The notes under the pieces: model-generated | Told to the model about the DNA's origin: nothing | The model's database searches: none | What the model saw: only the letters and a program-made list of their open reading frames with translations | NCBI GenBank assembly: GCA_965153355.1 | Contig: OZ231128.1 | Span: 15,748,001-15,812,000 of the forward strand | Direction: 5' to 3' | Source of the DNA: Flaccisagitta enflata | Lineage: Eukaryota; Chaetognatha; Sagittoidea; Aphragmophora | Length of the DNA stretch: 64,000 bases | Part shown: in pieces, positions 25,116 through 40,454 of the stretch | Layout: each line of letters starts with the position of its first letter | Numbering within the stretch: position 1 is the stretch's first letter | Made by a program: the position numbers and the translations under genes

Positions 25116-25403
25116 AATCGCGAACCGGGCATCTCCCGTGTAAATGGGGGTATAACTGTATCTGTCCGATCTGCTACAAATCCCAAATGAGCCAAACGCG
25201 TTAGAAGAAGCACTTGTCTCATCACTTTCACAAAGATCTCGTTGAAATTTCAGGTGTCGCATGAATCATCGGATATCTTGGAGGCGGACGAGAAATTGTT
25301 AGTTCAATGTTTCTCGGCGCTGAAGCACCGCGAAAGCCAATACATTGTCAAGGTAATCTAAAGACGATGCGATAACATACCTGTGAGGCAGCTGCAAAGA
25401 CGC

Positions 25404-25408
<5 letters not shown>
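25116..25408. other. Unannotated spacer
   Basis: Contains an inverted pair of short motifs around TCTGTCCGATC but no gene or family element I can support. Confidence 0.35.

Positions 25409-25446
<38 letters not shown>
25409..25446. repeat. (GA)n microsatellite
   Basis: Short GA array abutting the left end of U3 with only a few bases between. Confidence 0.93.
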
Positions 25447-25451
<5 letters not shown>

Positions 25452-25453
<2 letters not shown>

Positions 25454-25903
25454 AGTCCTCCAAGGATCGCACATGGTGAGTGGTACCCGATGCCCTGATT
25501 GGAATGATTAGCTGAAGAAGGGCCAATGTCCTGTAGGATACAGGGGTGAATTTCCAGATGTCCTGAAAGAGCATATTTGAGGCCTTGGTAGCAACTTTCC
25601 ATGTTTTTCAATAGGAATTTTTCATTTTTTCAATTTCTCGTCAATTTACCATGATATTCAGTGGGAATATTACATTTTTCTCAATTTTCATTAATTTTTT
25701 ATGTTATTCATTGGGAATCATGCAATTTTTTTCATTTTTTTTTGGTAAATTTTTTAAGTTATTCAATGGGAAGCTTGTATTTTGTCAATTTCCCATGTTA
25801 TTCAATGAGAATTCGAGCCTAGAGAAGCTTTTTTTTTTTTGGGGGGGGGGACGTACAGACGTACGGACATCTGGAAATTCGACCCTGTGCCGCTGCCCAA
25901 AAA
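25452..25903 (-). mobile_element. Family U element U3
   Basis: Left CAAGTCCTCCAAGGATCGCA, GAGTGGTACCCGATGCCCTG, ACAGGGGTGAATTTCCAGAT. The interior has TTCAATGGGAA-type blocks like U2. Right GACATCTGGAAATTCGACCC then CCGCTGCCCAAAA. About 25 bp of the right hairpin block (ACAGGACATCGG..) has been lost. Confidence 0.75.
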
Positions 25904-25909
25904 GAGACA

Positions 25910-26136
25910 GAGAGAGAAAGAAAGAAAATTTAAAGAAAAAAAGAACGAAAAAAGAAAGAAAGAAAAAAAAAAAAGAGAGAGAGAAAAAGAGAAAGTGAGA
26001 GAGTAAGAAAGCAAGAAAGAATGAAACAAACAAAAAAACAAACAAAAAAACGAAGAAACAAATAAAGAAACAAAGAAAAAAAGGAACAAAGAAACAAAGA
26101 AAAAGAGAAAAAAAGAATATAGAATGAAAGTGAGAC

Positions 26137-26195
<59 letters not shown>

Positions 26196-26263
26196 AGAAC
26201 AGAAAGAAAGTAAGAAAGAAAGAAAAAGAGAAATAAAGAAAGAAAGAAAGAAAGAAAGAAGGA

Positions 26264-26330
<67 letters not shown>

Positions 26331-26364
26331 GAAAAAAGAGAGGAAGAAAGAGAGAAAGAAAGAG

Positions 26365-26399
<35 letters not shown>

Positions 26400-26403
26400 A
26401 AAC

Positions 26404-26459
<56 letters not shown>

Positions 26460-26503
26460 AGAACAGAAATAAAGTAAGAAAGAAAGAAAAAGAGAAAGAA
26501 AAA

Positions 26504-26563
<60 letters not shown>

Positions 26564-26566
26564 AAA

Positions 26567-26634
<68 letters not shown>

Positions 26635-26672
26635 AAAAAAAAGAAAGAAGGGATGAAAGAAAAAAAAGAGGA
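25910..26672. repeat. (GAAA)n purine tract, about 760 bp
   Basis: GAAA with CAAA and GAGA variants, almost pure purine on the plus strand. Begins immediately after U3. The long frames on either strand are Phe-Leu-Ser or Lys-Glu translations of the repeat. Confidence 0.95.
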
Positions 26673-26928
26673 AAGGACAAAATAGTAGTAGGGAGAAAAA
26701 AAGTAAAAGTTATTGGGTATTCAAGAAGGCATTCGTGAACTGATAGAAAGGGTCGGTTTGATGACGTTTCATTAGGAAATTCTGAAAGCTCACATGGGAA
26801 AAGACGAGGTTCGAGGTTCATAACGTAACCATTCTTAGACCTCCTTTTTCTCATTTTAGACCTCCTTTTTCTCATTTCCTTCTCAAACTAGTTCTCTACA
26901 TTTCGCATCTTTTCGAGTAATGCTTGAC
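26673..26928. other. Unannotated spacer
   Basis: A 20-bp direct repeat (GACCTCCTTTTTCTCATTT) lies at about 26839-26876. No gene. Confidence 0.4.
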
Positions 26929-27779
<851 letters not shown>

Positions 27780-28190
27780 ATGATTAAGATCAAAAGGTAT
27801 CTATGTTTGTTTGAGCATGCAAATACAAAACATGTTTATGAGCATTGCTGCTCATCTGTAAGGAGAATTCTAGCTAATTTAGCTCATTTAGCTCAGTTTC
27901 TTTTTATTTATTTAAATGTGATAAATGAATAGATATTTTGATACATGTTTAAGAAAGCAGATACAAAAAGCATATCAGTGAGCATAACTGCTCATCTGTG
28001 AGGGTGTTTTTAAGCATTTTAGCTCACTTAGCTCAGTCTTTTTTTTCTGATTTTTAATGGGATGAAAAAAAGTTTTGATGGGAGCATGCAAATACAAGAA
28101 AGCATGTCAGTGAGCATAGCTGATTGTCTGGTTGAGTGATTTTGAGCATTTTAGCTCATCTAACTCATTTGGCTCAGTCCTTTTTTTCTC
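27780..28190. repeat. Diverged ~140-bp tandem repeat, three units
   Basis: Each unit has AGCATGCAAATACAA, GAGCAT..GCTCATCTG and TTTAGCTCA..GCTCAGT. The GCTCAGT block recurs at 27891, 28031 and 28172. Confidence 0.75.
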
Positions 28191-28367
28191 TGATTTTCAG
28201 TGCAATCAATATATACAATTGCTCTTGATTTGATCTAATCGAAAAAAAGATTTGCAGTGACTAAAGATAAAAGCTTGGTGAAAAAAGACCAATGCTTACG
28301 ACTTTTTTCCTCACGGCGACAGCCGCCATTACTGGTATACATATGTGGTTGTGGATTGTCTTTTTTT

Positions 28368-28547
28368 AGTCACGTGCACGCGTTGGCTGTTGGTCTGTCC
28401 AGTATCCATCCATCCGTCGGTACAATGGTGACTGACTATTTGCTTTTCCTCTTTTACTTCTCTTACCCAAACGCTTGAGTTAACCGTTTTCATCACTGCC
28501 CCTGATCACCCGCACGCGACTTCGGTAGCCGCTTCTTCGACCTTGCC
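28368..28547 (+). mobile_element. Family S element S9
   Basis: Left end AGTCACGTGCACGCGTTGG (hairpin partly degraded), GTCTGTCC tract, and the end ACCCGCACGCGACTTCGGTA, GCCGCTTCTTCGACCTTG. Confidence 0.65.
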
Positions 28548-28559
28548 AATGTTGATTAT

Positions 28560-28825
28560 TATGTTTGTGATTATTGTATCTTCAAAAAAATGTTTCCATC
28601 TCATTGTAATTTTTGTGGGCGTATATTTGGATTGTCTTTTTCATTAAAATAATGTTTACGTTTTATTTTAATTTTTGTGGGTGCATCTTTGGATTGTCTT
28701 TTTCTTCAAAACAATGTTTCTGTTTTATTGTAATTTTTGAGGGCGCATGTTTGGATTGTCTTTTTCTTTAAAACAATGTTTTTGTTTCATTGTGATTTTT
28801 GTGGGCGCATATTTGGAATGTCTGT
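28560..28825. repeat. 62-bp minisatellite, about 4 units
   Basis: Units contain GGATTGTCTTTTTC, AATGTTT and TAATTTTTGTGGGCGCAT. The GGATTG block recurs at 28629, 28691 and 28753. Confidence 0.9.
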
Positions 28826-28911
28826 TTTTCCTTTGGGTGTAGACATCGTCTGTCAGAAGATGGTGCAATTTGTCGCTGCAGTTTGAAGATAAAATGACTC
28901 CCTGGGAAACA

Positions 28912-29254
<343 letters not shown>

Positions 29255-29414
29255 AGAGAGAGAGTAGGTGCAGAGAATGTGTTTTGGTCATTGGAGACGC
29301 GCAAACTGCTGACAATTTTCCGCGGCAGTTGAAGTTGTCTGCTCGACAAATTTAAGGGGGCCGAAAGTAATTCCTCCTTTGGGTCTCGTCCTTTTCTCAC
29401 TTCCAACAGCTTTC

Positions 29415-30652
<1,238 letters not shown>

Positions 30653-30715
<63 letters not shown>

Positions 30716-30719
30716 TCCT

Positions 30720-30782
<63 letters not shown>

Positions 30783-31390
30783 ATCTTTCTATCTTTCTTT
30801 CTTTCTTTCTTTCTTTATTTCTTTCTTTCTTTCTTTCTCCCTTTCTCCCTTTCTGTTTTACTCTTTCATTCTTTCATTGATTCATTAATTCATTCATTCA
30901 CTCACTCATTCATTCATTCATCCATTTATATATTCACTCAATTATTCATTCAATCACTATGTCATTTGTTTTTGATTCATTTTTTCATTCAATCATTTAT
31001 ACATTCATCTATACTTATACATTTATTTACTTATTCATTTTATTCATTTTATTCATTCTTCCATTCATTCACTAGTTCATTCATTCAATCAAATATTCAT
31101 CCATTCTTTTATTCGTTCTTTTCATCATTCAATCATACATTCATTCATTCAGTCTTCAATTTTGGAAAGAAGCCATTTATTCATTCATTCATTCATTCAT
31201 TCATTCATTCATTCATTCATTCATTCATGCATCCATTCATTCCTTTATTCATTCATTCATTCATTCATCCATCCATTCGTTCATTCATTCATTCGTTCAT
31301 TCATTCATTCATTCATACATTCATTCATTCATTCATTCATTCATTCATTCATTCATTCATTCATTCATCTATTCATCTATTCATCGTTTC
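30653..31390. repeat. (TTTC)n then (ATTC)n microsatellites
   Basis: TTTC tetranucleotides (30653-30845) grade through TTTCATTC into ATTC with ATCC and GTTC variants to about 31385. The frames across it are period-4 repeats read in triplets. Confidence 0.95.
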
Positions 31391-31586
31391 CATCTTAGAG
31401 TTAGAGCAGATCAGTTTCACTCTCTCTCTGTTTCTCCCATGATTTCCCCCTACCACGCTCTTTACGATTGAGGCCTCGTACCAAAGCAGTGGGGTTTCCA
31501 ACGATTCCAAATGAAAACCTGGGCAGACGCGGGAAAGGAACTCCGCTGGAATTCTTCTTTGCCCTCTTCCTTCTCTTTGCCTATTT

Positions 31587-31851
<265 letters not shown>

Positions 31852-32040
31852 CTTAAATGGTTTTATTTTTTTCCCCTCTCTCTCTCCAGTTATTTCCTGA
31901 TTTTTTTAGTAAGCACAAAACCTACTTTTCTGTACTTCCGCTCAGATTCTAGGACGACATAAACCCGCAAAATTATTTTTTATGTGTTGGAAAGTCGGAA
32001 TAGCTTTCCACCAACCGTTTATGGATGAAAGTATGTTTTT

Positions 32041-32140
32041 TAGTCGCGTGCACGCGTACACCCGCACGCGTACACTATGCTTTGTCGGTCGGTCGGATGG
32101 TCGGACGGTCGGTTGGTCGGTCGGTCACACTTTACTTTTT
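32041..32140 (+). mobile_element. Family S left-end fragment S11
   Basis: AGTCGCGTGCACGCGTACAC, with CCCGCACGCGTACACTATGC as a partial doubling of the hairpin region, then GTCGGTCGG and CACACTTTACTTTTTT. The right end was not found. Confidence 0.6.
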
Positions 32141-32417
32141 TTATGATTCTTATTTTTGGATGAAAGTGTGTTTTTTTTTACACATGTCAAAAAAGACGTT
32201 TGAAGGGATTTTTTTCTTATTCAGTGTTTCGGTTCATTCGTTGTCCAGTCCGAGATTGATTATGTTGTCGTTCTGTAATTTTGTTTTGCAACATGACGCA
32301 CGTAACCTTAATAGTACCTTCGGACTGGAGACATGTTAGCAGTGTTAGCAGTGTTTTCTAAACATCTCCTCGCCGTAGGCTCCATTTTTTATCCATAAAT
32401 GCCACTTTCAACTTTTT
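32141..32417. other. Unannotated spacer
   Basis: Holds a partial duplication of TGGATGAAAGT..GTTTTTT (32021 and 32157). No gene. Confidence 0.4.
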
Positions 32418-32520
32418 GTTTGTTTGTTTGTTTGTTTGTTTGTTTGTTTGTTTGTTTGTTTGTTTGTTTGTTTGTTTGTTTGTTTGTTTGTTTGTTTGCT
32501 TTTGTTTGTTTGTTTGTTTC
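32418..32520. repeat. (TTTG)n microsatellite
   Basis: Pure TTTG with one CTTTTG interruption near 32498. Confidence 0.97.
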
Positions 32521-33915
32521 TCTCGTTATTTTGTCAAGAAGTTTCTCTACCGCTCGTTACTTTCTTTGCTCTCGCACCTGCTCTTTACACGTTTTCTTTA
32601 ACGGTTTATTGGTTTCCATCGCATACCATCATTTCCTGCGCGAGGTTTATAAAAGCATTAATCAAAAACACACTTTTATAAGAGACGATTTTTTTTGCCA
32701 AAAAAACATTCCCAGACATAGTAAGTAACCATACTTTAGTTGAACTGCAATTATAGCAAAACAAGAGTATTTGAAGAGGAAGAAACATATTTTCTATTCC
32801 TGTGTATGAGTTGTTGAACTCAGTAAGTGAATGAACATTATGCATCAACCTATTTTTCCATTATGCTGTGCATGCAAATGAGGTGTCATAAAAAAAAAGT
32901 AATACCTCCTACTATGTGCATAATGTTCATTATGCTGCATACTTCTAAGAGAGAGTTGTGAAAACAAATGGCTATTAATAGAGATACACGATGATTGCCT
33001 ATACTATGCGCATAATTGTGGGCATTTTTCCAATATGCTTCAGAACAAGAGGTTTAAAAAAAGATAATGATGTTCCTTATGTTGCCTATGTTCCCGTATA
33101 CCACATTTGTGCCTATGAACAAGAGGTGTGCAAAACGGTTAGCGATTAGAGGCGACGGTTGAGTCAACTACGAATCCCTCTTGATGACAAATGGAAGCCA
33201 GCCAACTCCAACGGCATATAATTACCTTCATAAGCAAATGATGTCTTTCTGATATTTTATCTGTTTTTTTTTTTTAGTTTTCTCTTCAAAAATGCGTCTC
33301 TGCTGCACTCTATCTTTCAGTGTGTCCGATACCCGCGGGTATTATATAATGAGTGATGGTTCGCTTTGCATGAAGGGTTGGGATTTGGGGAATTCATTAG
33401 TGTCGTTTTCATATTTGCTTACTGATGATACATGTAGAAAAGTGAGAGGGGATTTTTCAGCCAAATATGAAATGTTTTTTTACGGTCTGTCACTCACTAT
33501 TTCAAATCAGCTTTGGTGAAGGTTGAAATGTTGCTTCGCATCTCATTTCTGGAGTTAAACAAACCTTGTCATATTTCTTAAAGGTAACCGCTTACCATAG
33601 AGGCAATGTTACCACTTAGATGGCTCAATGCTGTGAACGTGTCTGTTAAGTAACGCAGTTGTTGCCATACCAATATTTTGAATCAAAGGCAAACATCAAG
33701 TTCTTTGGCCTTACCGGGTTTTATCTTTTTTTTAGATGCGTCATCGCAACTCTAAAAGAGGGTTTGTCCGTCCTTCGATCCGTCCATTACACCTCGAGGT
33801 AAATCACATATATACATTCCCAACCTTTGGCTGATTTTGCCCCGTCCTTCCGGTTCCCCGGTTTGCCACTAAAATAAGCTAACGTGGAGTCCAATGAAAC
33901 AAATATTCAGAGAGC
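32521..33915. other. Long unannotated stretch
   Basis: Loose repeats of a CATAATGTTCATTATGC theme at 32830-32945. An eroded S-like left end is at about 33735-33800 (AGATGCG-TCAT-CGCAACT, then TTTGTCCGTCC). A 75-codon frame at 33292-33519 follows a T-rich tract ending TTTAG that could pass for a splice acceptor, but the protein has no recognisable features. Confidence 0.4.
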
Positions 33916-34779
33916 CCAATCAGATGACGCATCGTTGCCTGATTGAGCTTGTTTCCTTTGCATCCAACTGGCATTGAACGGTCTGGTCCAATCAGATGAC
34001 GCATCGTTGCCCGATTGAGCTTGTTTCCTTTGCATCCAACTGGCATTGAACGGTCTGGTCCAATCAGATGACGCATCGTTGCCCGATTGAGCTTGTTTCC
34101 TTTGCATCCAACTGGCATTGAATGGTCTGGTCCAATCAGATGACGCATCGTTGCCCGATTGAGCTTGTTTCCTTTGCATCCAACTGGCATTGAACGGTCT
34201 GGTCCAATCAGATGACGCATCGTTGCCCGATTGAGCTTGTTTCCTTTGCATCCAACTGGCATTGAACGGTCTGGTCCAATCAGATGACGCATCGTTGCCC
34301 GATTGAGCTTGTTTCCTTTGCATCCAACTGGCATTGAACGGTCTGGTCCAATCAGATGACGCATCGTTGCCCGATTGAGCTTGTTTCCTTTGCATCCAAC
34401 TGGCATTGAATGGTCTGGTCCAATCAGATGACGCATCGTTGCCCGATTGAGCTTGTTTCCTTTGCATCCAACTGGCATTGAACGGTCTGGTCCAATCAGA
34501 TGACGCATCGTTGCCCGATTGAGCTTGTTTCCTTTGCATCCAACTGGCATTGAACGGTCTGGTCCAATCGAATGACGCATTGTTGCCCAATTTAGCTTGT
34601 ACCCTTTGCACCCAACTGGCATTGCACGGTCTGGTCCAATCATATGACACATTGTTGCCCAATTTAGCTTGTACCCTTTGCACCGAACTGGCATTGCACG
34701 GTCTGGTCCAATCAGATGACGCATCGTTACCCGATTGAGCTTGTTTCCTTTGCACCCAACTGGCATTGCACGGTCTGGT
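33916..34779. repeat. 72-bp minisatellite, exactly 12 units
   Basis: Units start CCAATCAGATGACGCATCGT and contain GAGCTTGTTTCCTTTGCATC and TGGCATTGAACGGTCTGG, with no indels over 864 bp. Units 10 and 11 (34564-34707) share a set of changes (GCCCAATTTAGCTTGTACCC), so they arose from one variant. Unit length is a multiple of three, and two minus-strand frames stay open across the array (24-residue period). Two open frames at once argue against coding. Confidence 0.97.
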
Positions 34780-35410
<631 letters not shown>

Positions 35411-35503
35411 CCGGTCTCTTTCTCTGTCTGTTAATACCAACCATCAAGCATAATTCGTAACTTCCACCTGACTGCGGCAATTCCGCTCCGCTTATGGAAC
35501 ACC

Positions 35504-35797
35504 GACTCTGAGGGCGTGTTTCTAGTGATAACCAAAAACGCGTTTGTTCCCATTGAGCGCTTTTACAGTGTGAACACATATTCAGGAATTTCAACTGTCT
35601 GACGAGGGAGTGAGCAAAGTGAGTGAGCGAGCCCATGAACAGAGTGAGCGAGTGAAGCGAGCATAGCAAAGTGGAGCGCTTTAGAGCGAGTGAGCAGGGT
35701 GGGAGGAGTGTGCGGTGTGAGTGAACAAATGTAGCGAGCCACCAAGTGGCCTGTTTAAAAACGCGATTGTCTGTAACTAGAAATGAACCCTGACTCT
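35504..35797. mobile_element. Inverted-end element V1
   Basis: Left CTCTGAGGGCGTGTTTCTAG; right CGCGATTGTCTGTAACTAGA then AACCCTGACTCTGAG. The middle is rich in GAGTGAGCGAGC. Related copies are at 36345-36800 and 50635-50896. No coding. Confidence 0.65.
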
Positions 35798-35995
35798 GAG
35801 AGCGTGTTTCTAGTGAAGAAAACAATCACTATCATTCCTTTTCATCGCGTTTACAGGCTAAAGTGTAAACCCATGAATATCTATTTTCAGTTACCCCACA
35901 AGGAAATGAGTGAGTGAGCAAGCCTTCAAGCAGAGCACACAAAACTGAGTGCGAAGTGATCAGTACAATTTAACAAGTAACCAAGTTGACCGTTT

Positions 35996-36165
35996 AACAA
36001 GGTTGGATACGCTGCTTCCCCAGTTGCATGCGGGTGGGCAGATGCCATATTTGAGGCCCTTAGGCCACTCAGGCAGGAGCAGTGAGGTCAAAGAATAAAA
36101 GAATATAAAAAAGTAGAATGTGACGGACCAGCGGACAGATGGATGGACAGACGGATGTACAAAGT
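35996..36165 (-). mobile_element. Family S element S14, reverse, hairpin lost
   Basis: AACAAGGTTGGATACGCTGC, TGCATGCGGGTGGGCAG and GACGGACCAGCGGACAG mark the far end and tract of an S element in reverse. Confidence 0.55.
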
Positions 36166-36344
36166 ACACTGAGAAAAATCAGCATATCTATATTGTTTAT
36201 ACTAGTAATGGCGGCTATCGCCATGAGGAAAAAAGTATTAAGCATTGGCCATGATCCACCAAGCTTTTATTTTCAGTCACTGTAATCATTTACAGAAGAA
36301 TTTTAACCCTCTTTTTTTTTTTATTCCAGTATGCGGTTACCTGT

Positions 36345-36800
36345 GACTTCGGGGGAGTGAGTGAAGTAAGCGGTGCGAGCAAACAAACATAGTGAGCGAC
36401 CAATTGGCCCATTAAAAACGTGATTGTCTGTGACTAGAAACGCACCCTCAGACTCGCCCACCTTTACAACCGCGCCCTTAAAGTATGTTGTAAAGGTGGG
36501 CGAGTCTGAGGGTGTGTTTCTAGTCACAGACAATCGCGTTTTTAATGGGCCAATTGGTCGCTCACTATGTTTGTTAGCTCGCACCGCTTACTTCACTCAC
36601 TCGCCCGAAGCGCTCCGCTCCGCAGCGCTCCGCCCCGCAGTGCTGTGCTTCGCTTCGCTCGCTTGCTCCATTCTCGGGCTTGCTCACTCACTTTGCTCGC
36701 TCCCTTGTGGGACAGTGATATTCAAAAATATGTGTTCATGCTGTAAACGCGTACAATGGGAACAAACGTGTTTATCATCTTCATTGGAAACACGACCTTA
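36345..36800. mobile_element. Element V2 with a near-perfect ~265-bp hairpin
   Basis: Positions 36345-36610 form two arms of about 125 bp in inverted orientation around a ~16-base loop (CGCGCCCTTAAAGTAT). Paired blocks include TGTCTGTGACTAGAAACGCA, AGCGACCAATTGGCCCATTA and GCCCACCTTTACAAC. Beyond it the sequence continues to the other V end at CATCTTCATTGGAAACACGA. Few mismatches are visible, so the inversion is recent. Confidence 0.8.
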
Positions 36801-37043
36801 CTCACAGCTCACACCAACAATCACTCACACACAGCTTATTGCTATTAACCATGAATGAATGAATAATGACATTTGCAAAGCAGTTGTGCGAAGCGCTGGA
36901 AGAGAAGACTTATGTAGTAAAGCATGGCATCGGTACATGAAAAAATAACTGTTGCGGGGTTCGAGACAATGGTTACGCCAGCTAGAGAATCAGAGACAAC
37001 AACAAGAACGATTGCCACAGCAACAATTATGACAACATAAAAT

Positions 37044-37123
<80 letters not shown>

Positions 37124-37159
37124 CTTTGACAACACTGAAACAACAATGAAAACAAAATC

Positions 37160-37228
<69 letters not shown>

Positions 37229-37400
37229 AATTATGACAACATTAAAACCACAACAAAAACAACACCTTCAGCAACAACAACAACATCAACATCAACAGAA
37301 AACAACAACATCCACAAGCACAACAACAACAATTGTAGCAACATTAAAACAACAACGAAAACAACAACAACAACAATAACAACAACATCAACAACAACGA

Positions 37401-37484
<84 letters not shown>

Positions 37485-37485
37485 A
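37044..37485. repeat. (CAA)n trinucleotide repeats, three blocks
   Basis: CAA runs at 37044-37123, 37160-37226 and about 37400-37484, separated by AAAACAACAATTATGACAAC-like degenerate sequence. Confidence 0.95.
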
Positions 37486-37901
37486 GCAGCGCGGTCAGAA
37501 CCAAAGCCAGAAAATCACCGAGGGAAAACAACACGGACACTCAAGGGGGGACATTGACCCAGATTTTTCGTTGTTGTTGTCCTCACTCGATTTCACTTCA
37601 GCGGTCTTCATGCGGCTGGACGCAAAAAAAAAAAAAGAAAAGAGAGACATAGCCTTAAAAGCCTTAAGGTCAGACTGTCAAGTGTTTAGTTTTGATCCAA
37701 ATGTTTGACGTATCTTGTACAGTGCATTTACCCGCATGAAACGATTATCTCTGCGCAACACCATAATTCGAGAGTCACCACAGTGGAACCCCCCAAAAAA
37801 AACGTTTGCTATGGAACAAGTTAAGAAAATTCATGGAGGTAATACATTCAGGGCACTAAGTAGGGAACATTTTTTAAAGTTACTCGATGAAACAACTAGT
37901 T
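37486..37901. other. Unannotated spacer
   Basis: No gene supported. Confidence 0.4.
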
Positions 37902-38505
37902 TTTTGGGCAGTGGCCCCGAAGTATAGGAATTGCTGTAGAACACTATAGGATTCTGTAAGTTTCAACAGTCCACCCATCTGTAGTTACCCCCTCCTTCAT
38001 CCTCAGATCTTTGTCCTCTTTGAGACCTATTCTAACCCAAATCCATAAAGAATGGCCCAAATGCAGGTAGAATTATTCAAATCATATTCTCTGAGACCCA
38101 GATTCTAGCCTCTTACACCTAGTTTTGGCCTCTGAAACCCAGATACTGATACCAGAGACCCAAACATAGGTTTTAACGACCCAGATTCTGGACGCAAAGA
38201 CCCAGATCCTTGCCTTTAAGACCAAAATCCTGACCTCATAAACCAAGATTCTAACTTAAAAGACTCAGATCCTGGCTACTTATGCAGAGAACTTAGCCTA
38301 GGAGACACAGATCTTAGTCTTTAATACCCTTATATAAAATTTCTGTGGTACAAAACCTGGTCCTAAAGGGTTAGATGGATGAAAAGATGAACAGATTTCC
38401 CTTTTGTTCTACAAAACATTGTCCATCAATTAAATTTAAGACAGTTTGAGCAGGGCACAGGTACTACTGACAGTATACTGCCAATGATCTGCTATTTCAT
38501 TTATG
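37902..38505 (+). mobile_element. Family T element T6, diverged
   Basis: Left TTTTTTGGGCAGTGGCCCCG. The interior has degenerate GACCCAGATTCTGGCCT-type units. Right end GCAGGGCACAGGTACTACTG. Strong divergence implies age. Confidence 0.5.
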
Positions 38506-38764
38506 ATTTTTTTTACTTTTTCTTTTTGCTTGGATATCATCTTGGATATCATCTTGAATATCATCTATCATCTCATCTATTGAAGAAGCGTTTATTGTGG
38601 AATAGTTTTGTAGAATGAGTTTGAAGAGGATGAAAGTGTGGATGTGAATGTTGGTGTAAATGTGGTTATGGAAATACGGATGAAATGTCGATGCGGGGAT
38701 ATGTCTGTTTTGAAATCAATGTTCATACAAGCAAATGAAGAAACATGGCCAAGTAGGCCGATAA

Positions 38765-38857
38765 GGTGCGACGTGTGGATCGTTTAACGAATGCGTTACC
38801 CGACCAACAGACCGACCGACGGACACAGCCAGTTATAGAGGTGGTTTGTCGCACCTA
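38765..38857 (-). mobile_element. Variant family S left end (AGGTG type), reverse
   Basis: ACAGACCGACCGACGGACAC, GCCAGTTATAGAGGTGG and TTTGTCGCACCTAAA. The AGGTG and CACCT arms pair, so the variant keeps a hairpin with a different stem. Confidence 0.55.
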
Positions 38858-39193
38858 AAGATATGTGGTCTTCCTGAATCCAAATAAACTTTGCCTCAGC
38901 TGTGCTTTGAAACTTCCTTTTCCTTTTCCCTTTTCTTCGCCATTTTACTTTGACGGTGGTGTTCTTCCATTTCTAGACGTTCTAAAGACGTTCTCAGTCC
39001 CTTTCCAAGATCCAAATTCGAATCCAAGGCGAATTATGAGGGAACGAGAAGGAAAACGATTCAATATTCATGTCAGACCATTCTCACATATCTCTCTGTT
39101 CATTTCTCCGATCTTCCTTCTTCCTGATCTATTCCCCTTTTGCTTTATTCTTTATTCCTCTTTACTTTTCTATCCTTCTTTCTGTTTTTCCCA

Positions 39194-39198
<5 letters not shown>

Positions 39199-39275
<77 letters not shown>
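39199..39275. repeat. (CT)n microsatellite
   Basis: Short CT array at the start of a long pyrimidine-rich domain. Confidence 0.95.
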
Positions 39276-39278
<3 letters not shown>

Positions 39279-39762
39279 GTCTCGCTCTTTTGTTTCTTTC
39301 TGCTATCTTGATTTTCTTTTTTTTTCTTTTTCATTTTTTTCTTTCTGCTCTTTCTTTTCCTTCTTCTCTTATTTCTCTGTTTCTTTTCCTCTTCTCCGTC
39401 TTTTTCCTCTATTTCTTCTCTTTTTCTTCTTCCCCTTTGTTACCTTCTTTTTCTTCTGCTATTTCTCCTCTCATTCTTATTCTTCATCTTCTTTTTCTTC
39501 TTCTTCTTCTTCTTCTTCTTCTTCTTCTTCTTCTTCTTCTTCTTCTTCTTTTTCTTCTTGTTCTTCTCCTTCTTTTTCTTCCTCTTCCAATTCCTTTTTT
39601 TTTCTTTTCTTCTTTTTCTTTTTTTTCTTTTTCTTTTTTTTTTTCTTTTTCTTTTTCTTTTTTTTTTTCTTTTTTCTTTTTTCTTTTTCTTTTTCTTTTT
39701 CTGCTTCTTTTTCTTCTTTTTCTTCTTTTGGTCCTTATTCTTCTTCCTCTTCCAATTCCTTT
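39276..39762. repeat. (TTC)n / (TTTTTC)n pyrimidine tract
   Basis: Almost pure pyrimidine with TTC and TTTTTC units; a TTC run at 39493-39548. It ends directly at the left end of U4. Confidence 0.95.
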
Positions 39763-40454
39763 TTTGGGCAGCGGCCCCAAAGGGCCGATGTCCTGTAGGA
39801 CACAGGGGTGAATTTCCTTACGTCCGTCCGTACGTACGTACGTCCGTCCGTCCGTACCCCCCCCCTCGGAAGCTTCTCAAGCCTCTCAGGCCTCATATCC
39901 GGCCTCTCAGGCCTCAAATCTGGCCTCTCAGGCCTCAAATCCAGCCTCTCAGGTCTCAAATCCAGCCTCTCAGGCCTTAAATCCAGCCCCTCAGGCCTCA
40001 AATCCAGCCTGTCAGGCCTCAAATCCAGCCTTTCAGGCCTAAAATCCAGCCTCTCAGGCCTTAAATCCAGCCTCTCAGGCCTCAAATCCAGCCTCTCAGG
40101 CCTCAAATCCGGCCTCTCAGGCCTCAAATCCAGCCTCTTGGGCCTCATATTCAGCCTCTTGGGCCTCAAATCCAACCTCTTGGGCCTCATTCCAGCCTCT
40201 TGGGCCTTAAATCCAGCCTCTCAGACCTCAAGTTCCCATTGAATAACAAAAATTGAAAAAAGATGCAAAATTCCCAATGAATATCACGGAAAATTACCCC
40301 AAATGTGCCCTCTCAGGACGTAAGGAAATTCACCCCTGTGTCCTACAGGACATCGGCCCTTTGGGGCCGCTGCCCTGCTCTCACTCCACTTCAGCTAATC
40401 ACTCCAAGCAGGGCATCGGGTACCGCTGACCATGTGCGATCCTTGGATGACTTG
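39763..40454 (+). mobile_element. Family U element U4, complete, with T-like inner repeats
   Basis: Left TTTTGGGCAGCGGCCCCAAA, GGGCCGATGTCCTGTAGGAC, ACAGGGGTGAATTTCC, GTCCGTCCGTACGTACGT. The interior has about 17 units of CTCAGGCCTCAAATCCAGCC (39885-40230), like the T interior, then CCCATTGAATAACA as in U2. The right half is inverse: GGAAATTCACCCCTGTGTCC, ACATCGGCCCTTTGGGGCCG, GGGTACCGCTGACCATGTGC, GATCCTTGGATGACTTG. It is flanked on both sides by TTC-rich tract, so it appears inserted into one pyrimidine domain. Confidence 0.88.

Noticed and set aside
26805-26835. tRNA-like B box (GGTTCGAGGTTC)
   Set aside because: No A box at suitable distance and no cloverleaf could be drawn.
25785-26875. 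357-codon Phe-Leu-Ser frame on the minus strand
   Set aside because: Translation of the GAAA tract only.
33292-33519. 75-codon frame after a T-rich tract ending TTTAG
   Set aside because: Splice-acceptor look-alike only; protein without recognisable features and no donor or neighbour exon.
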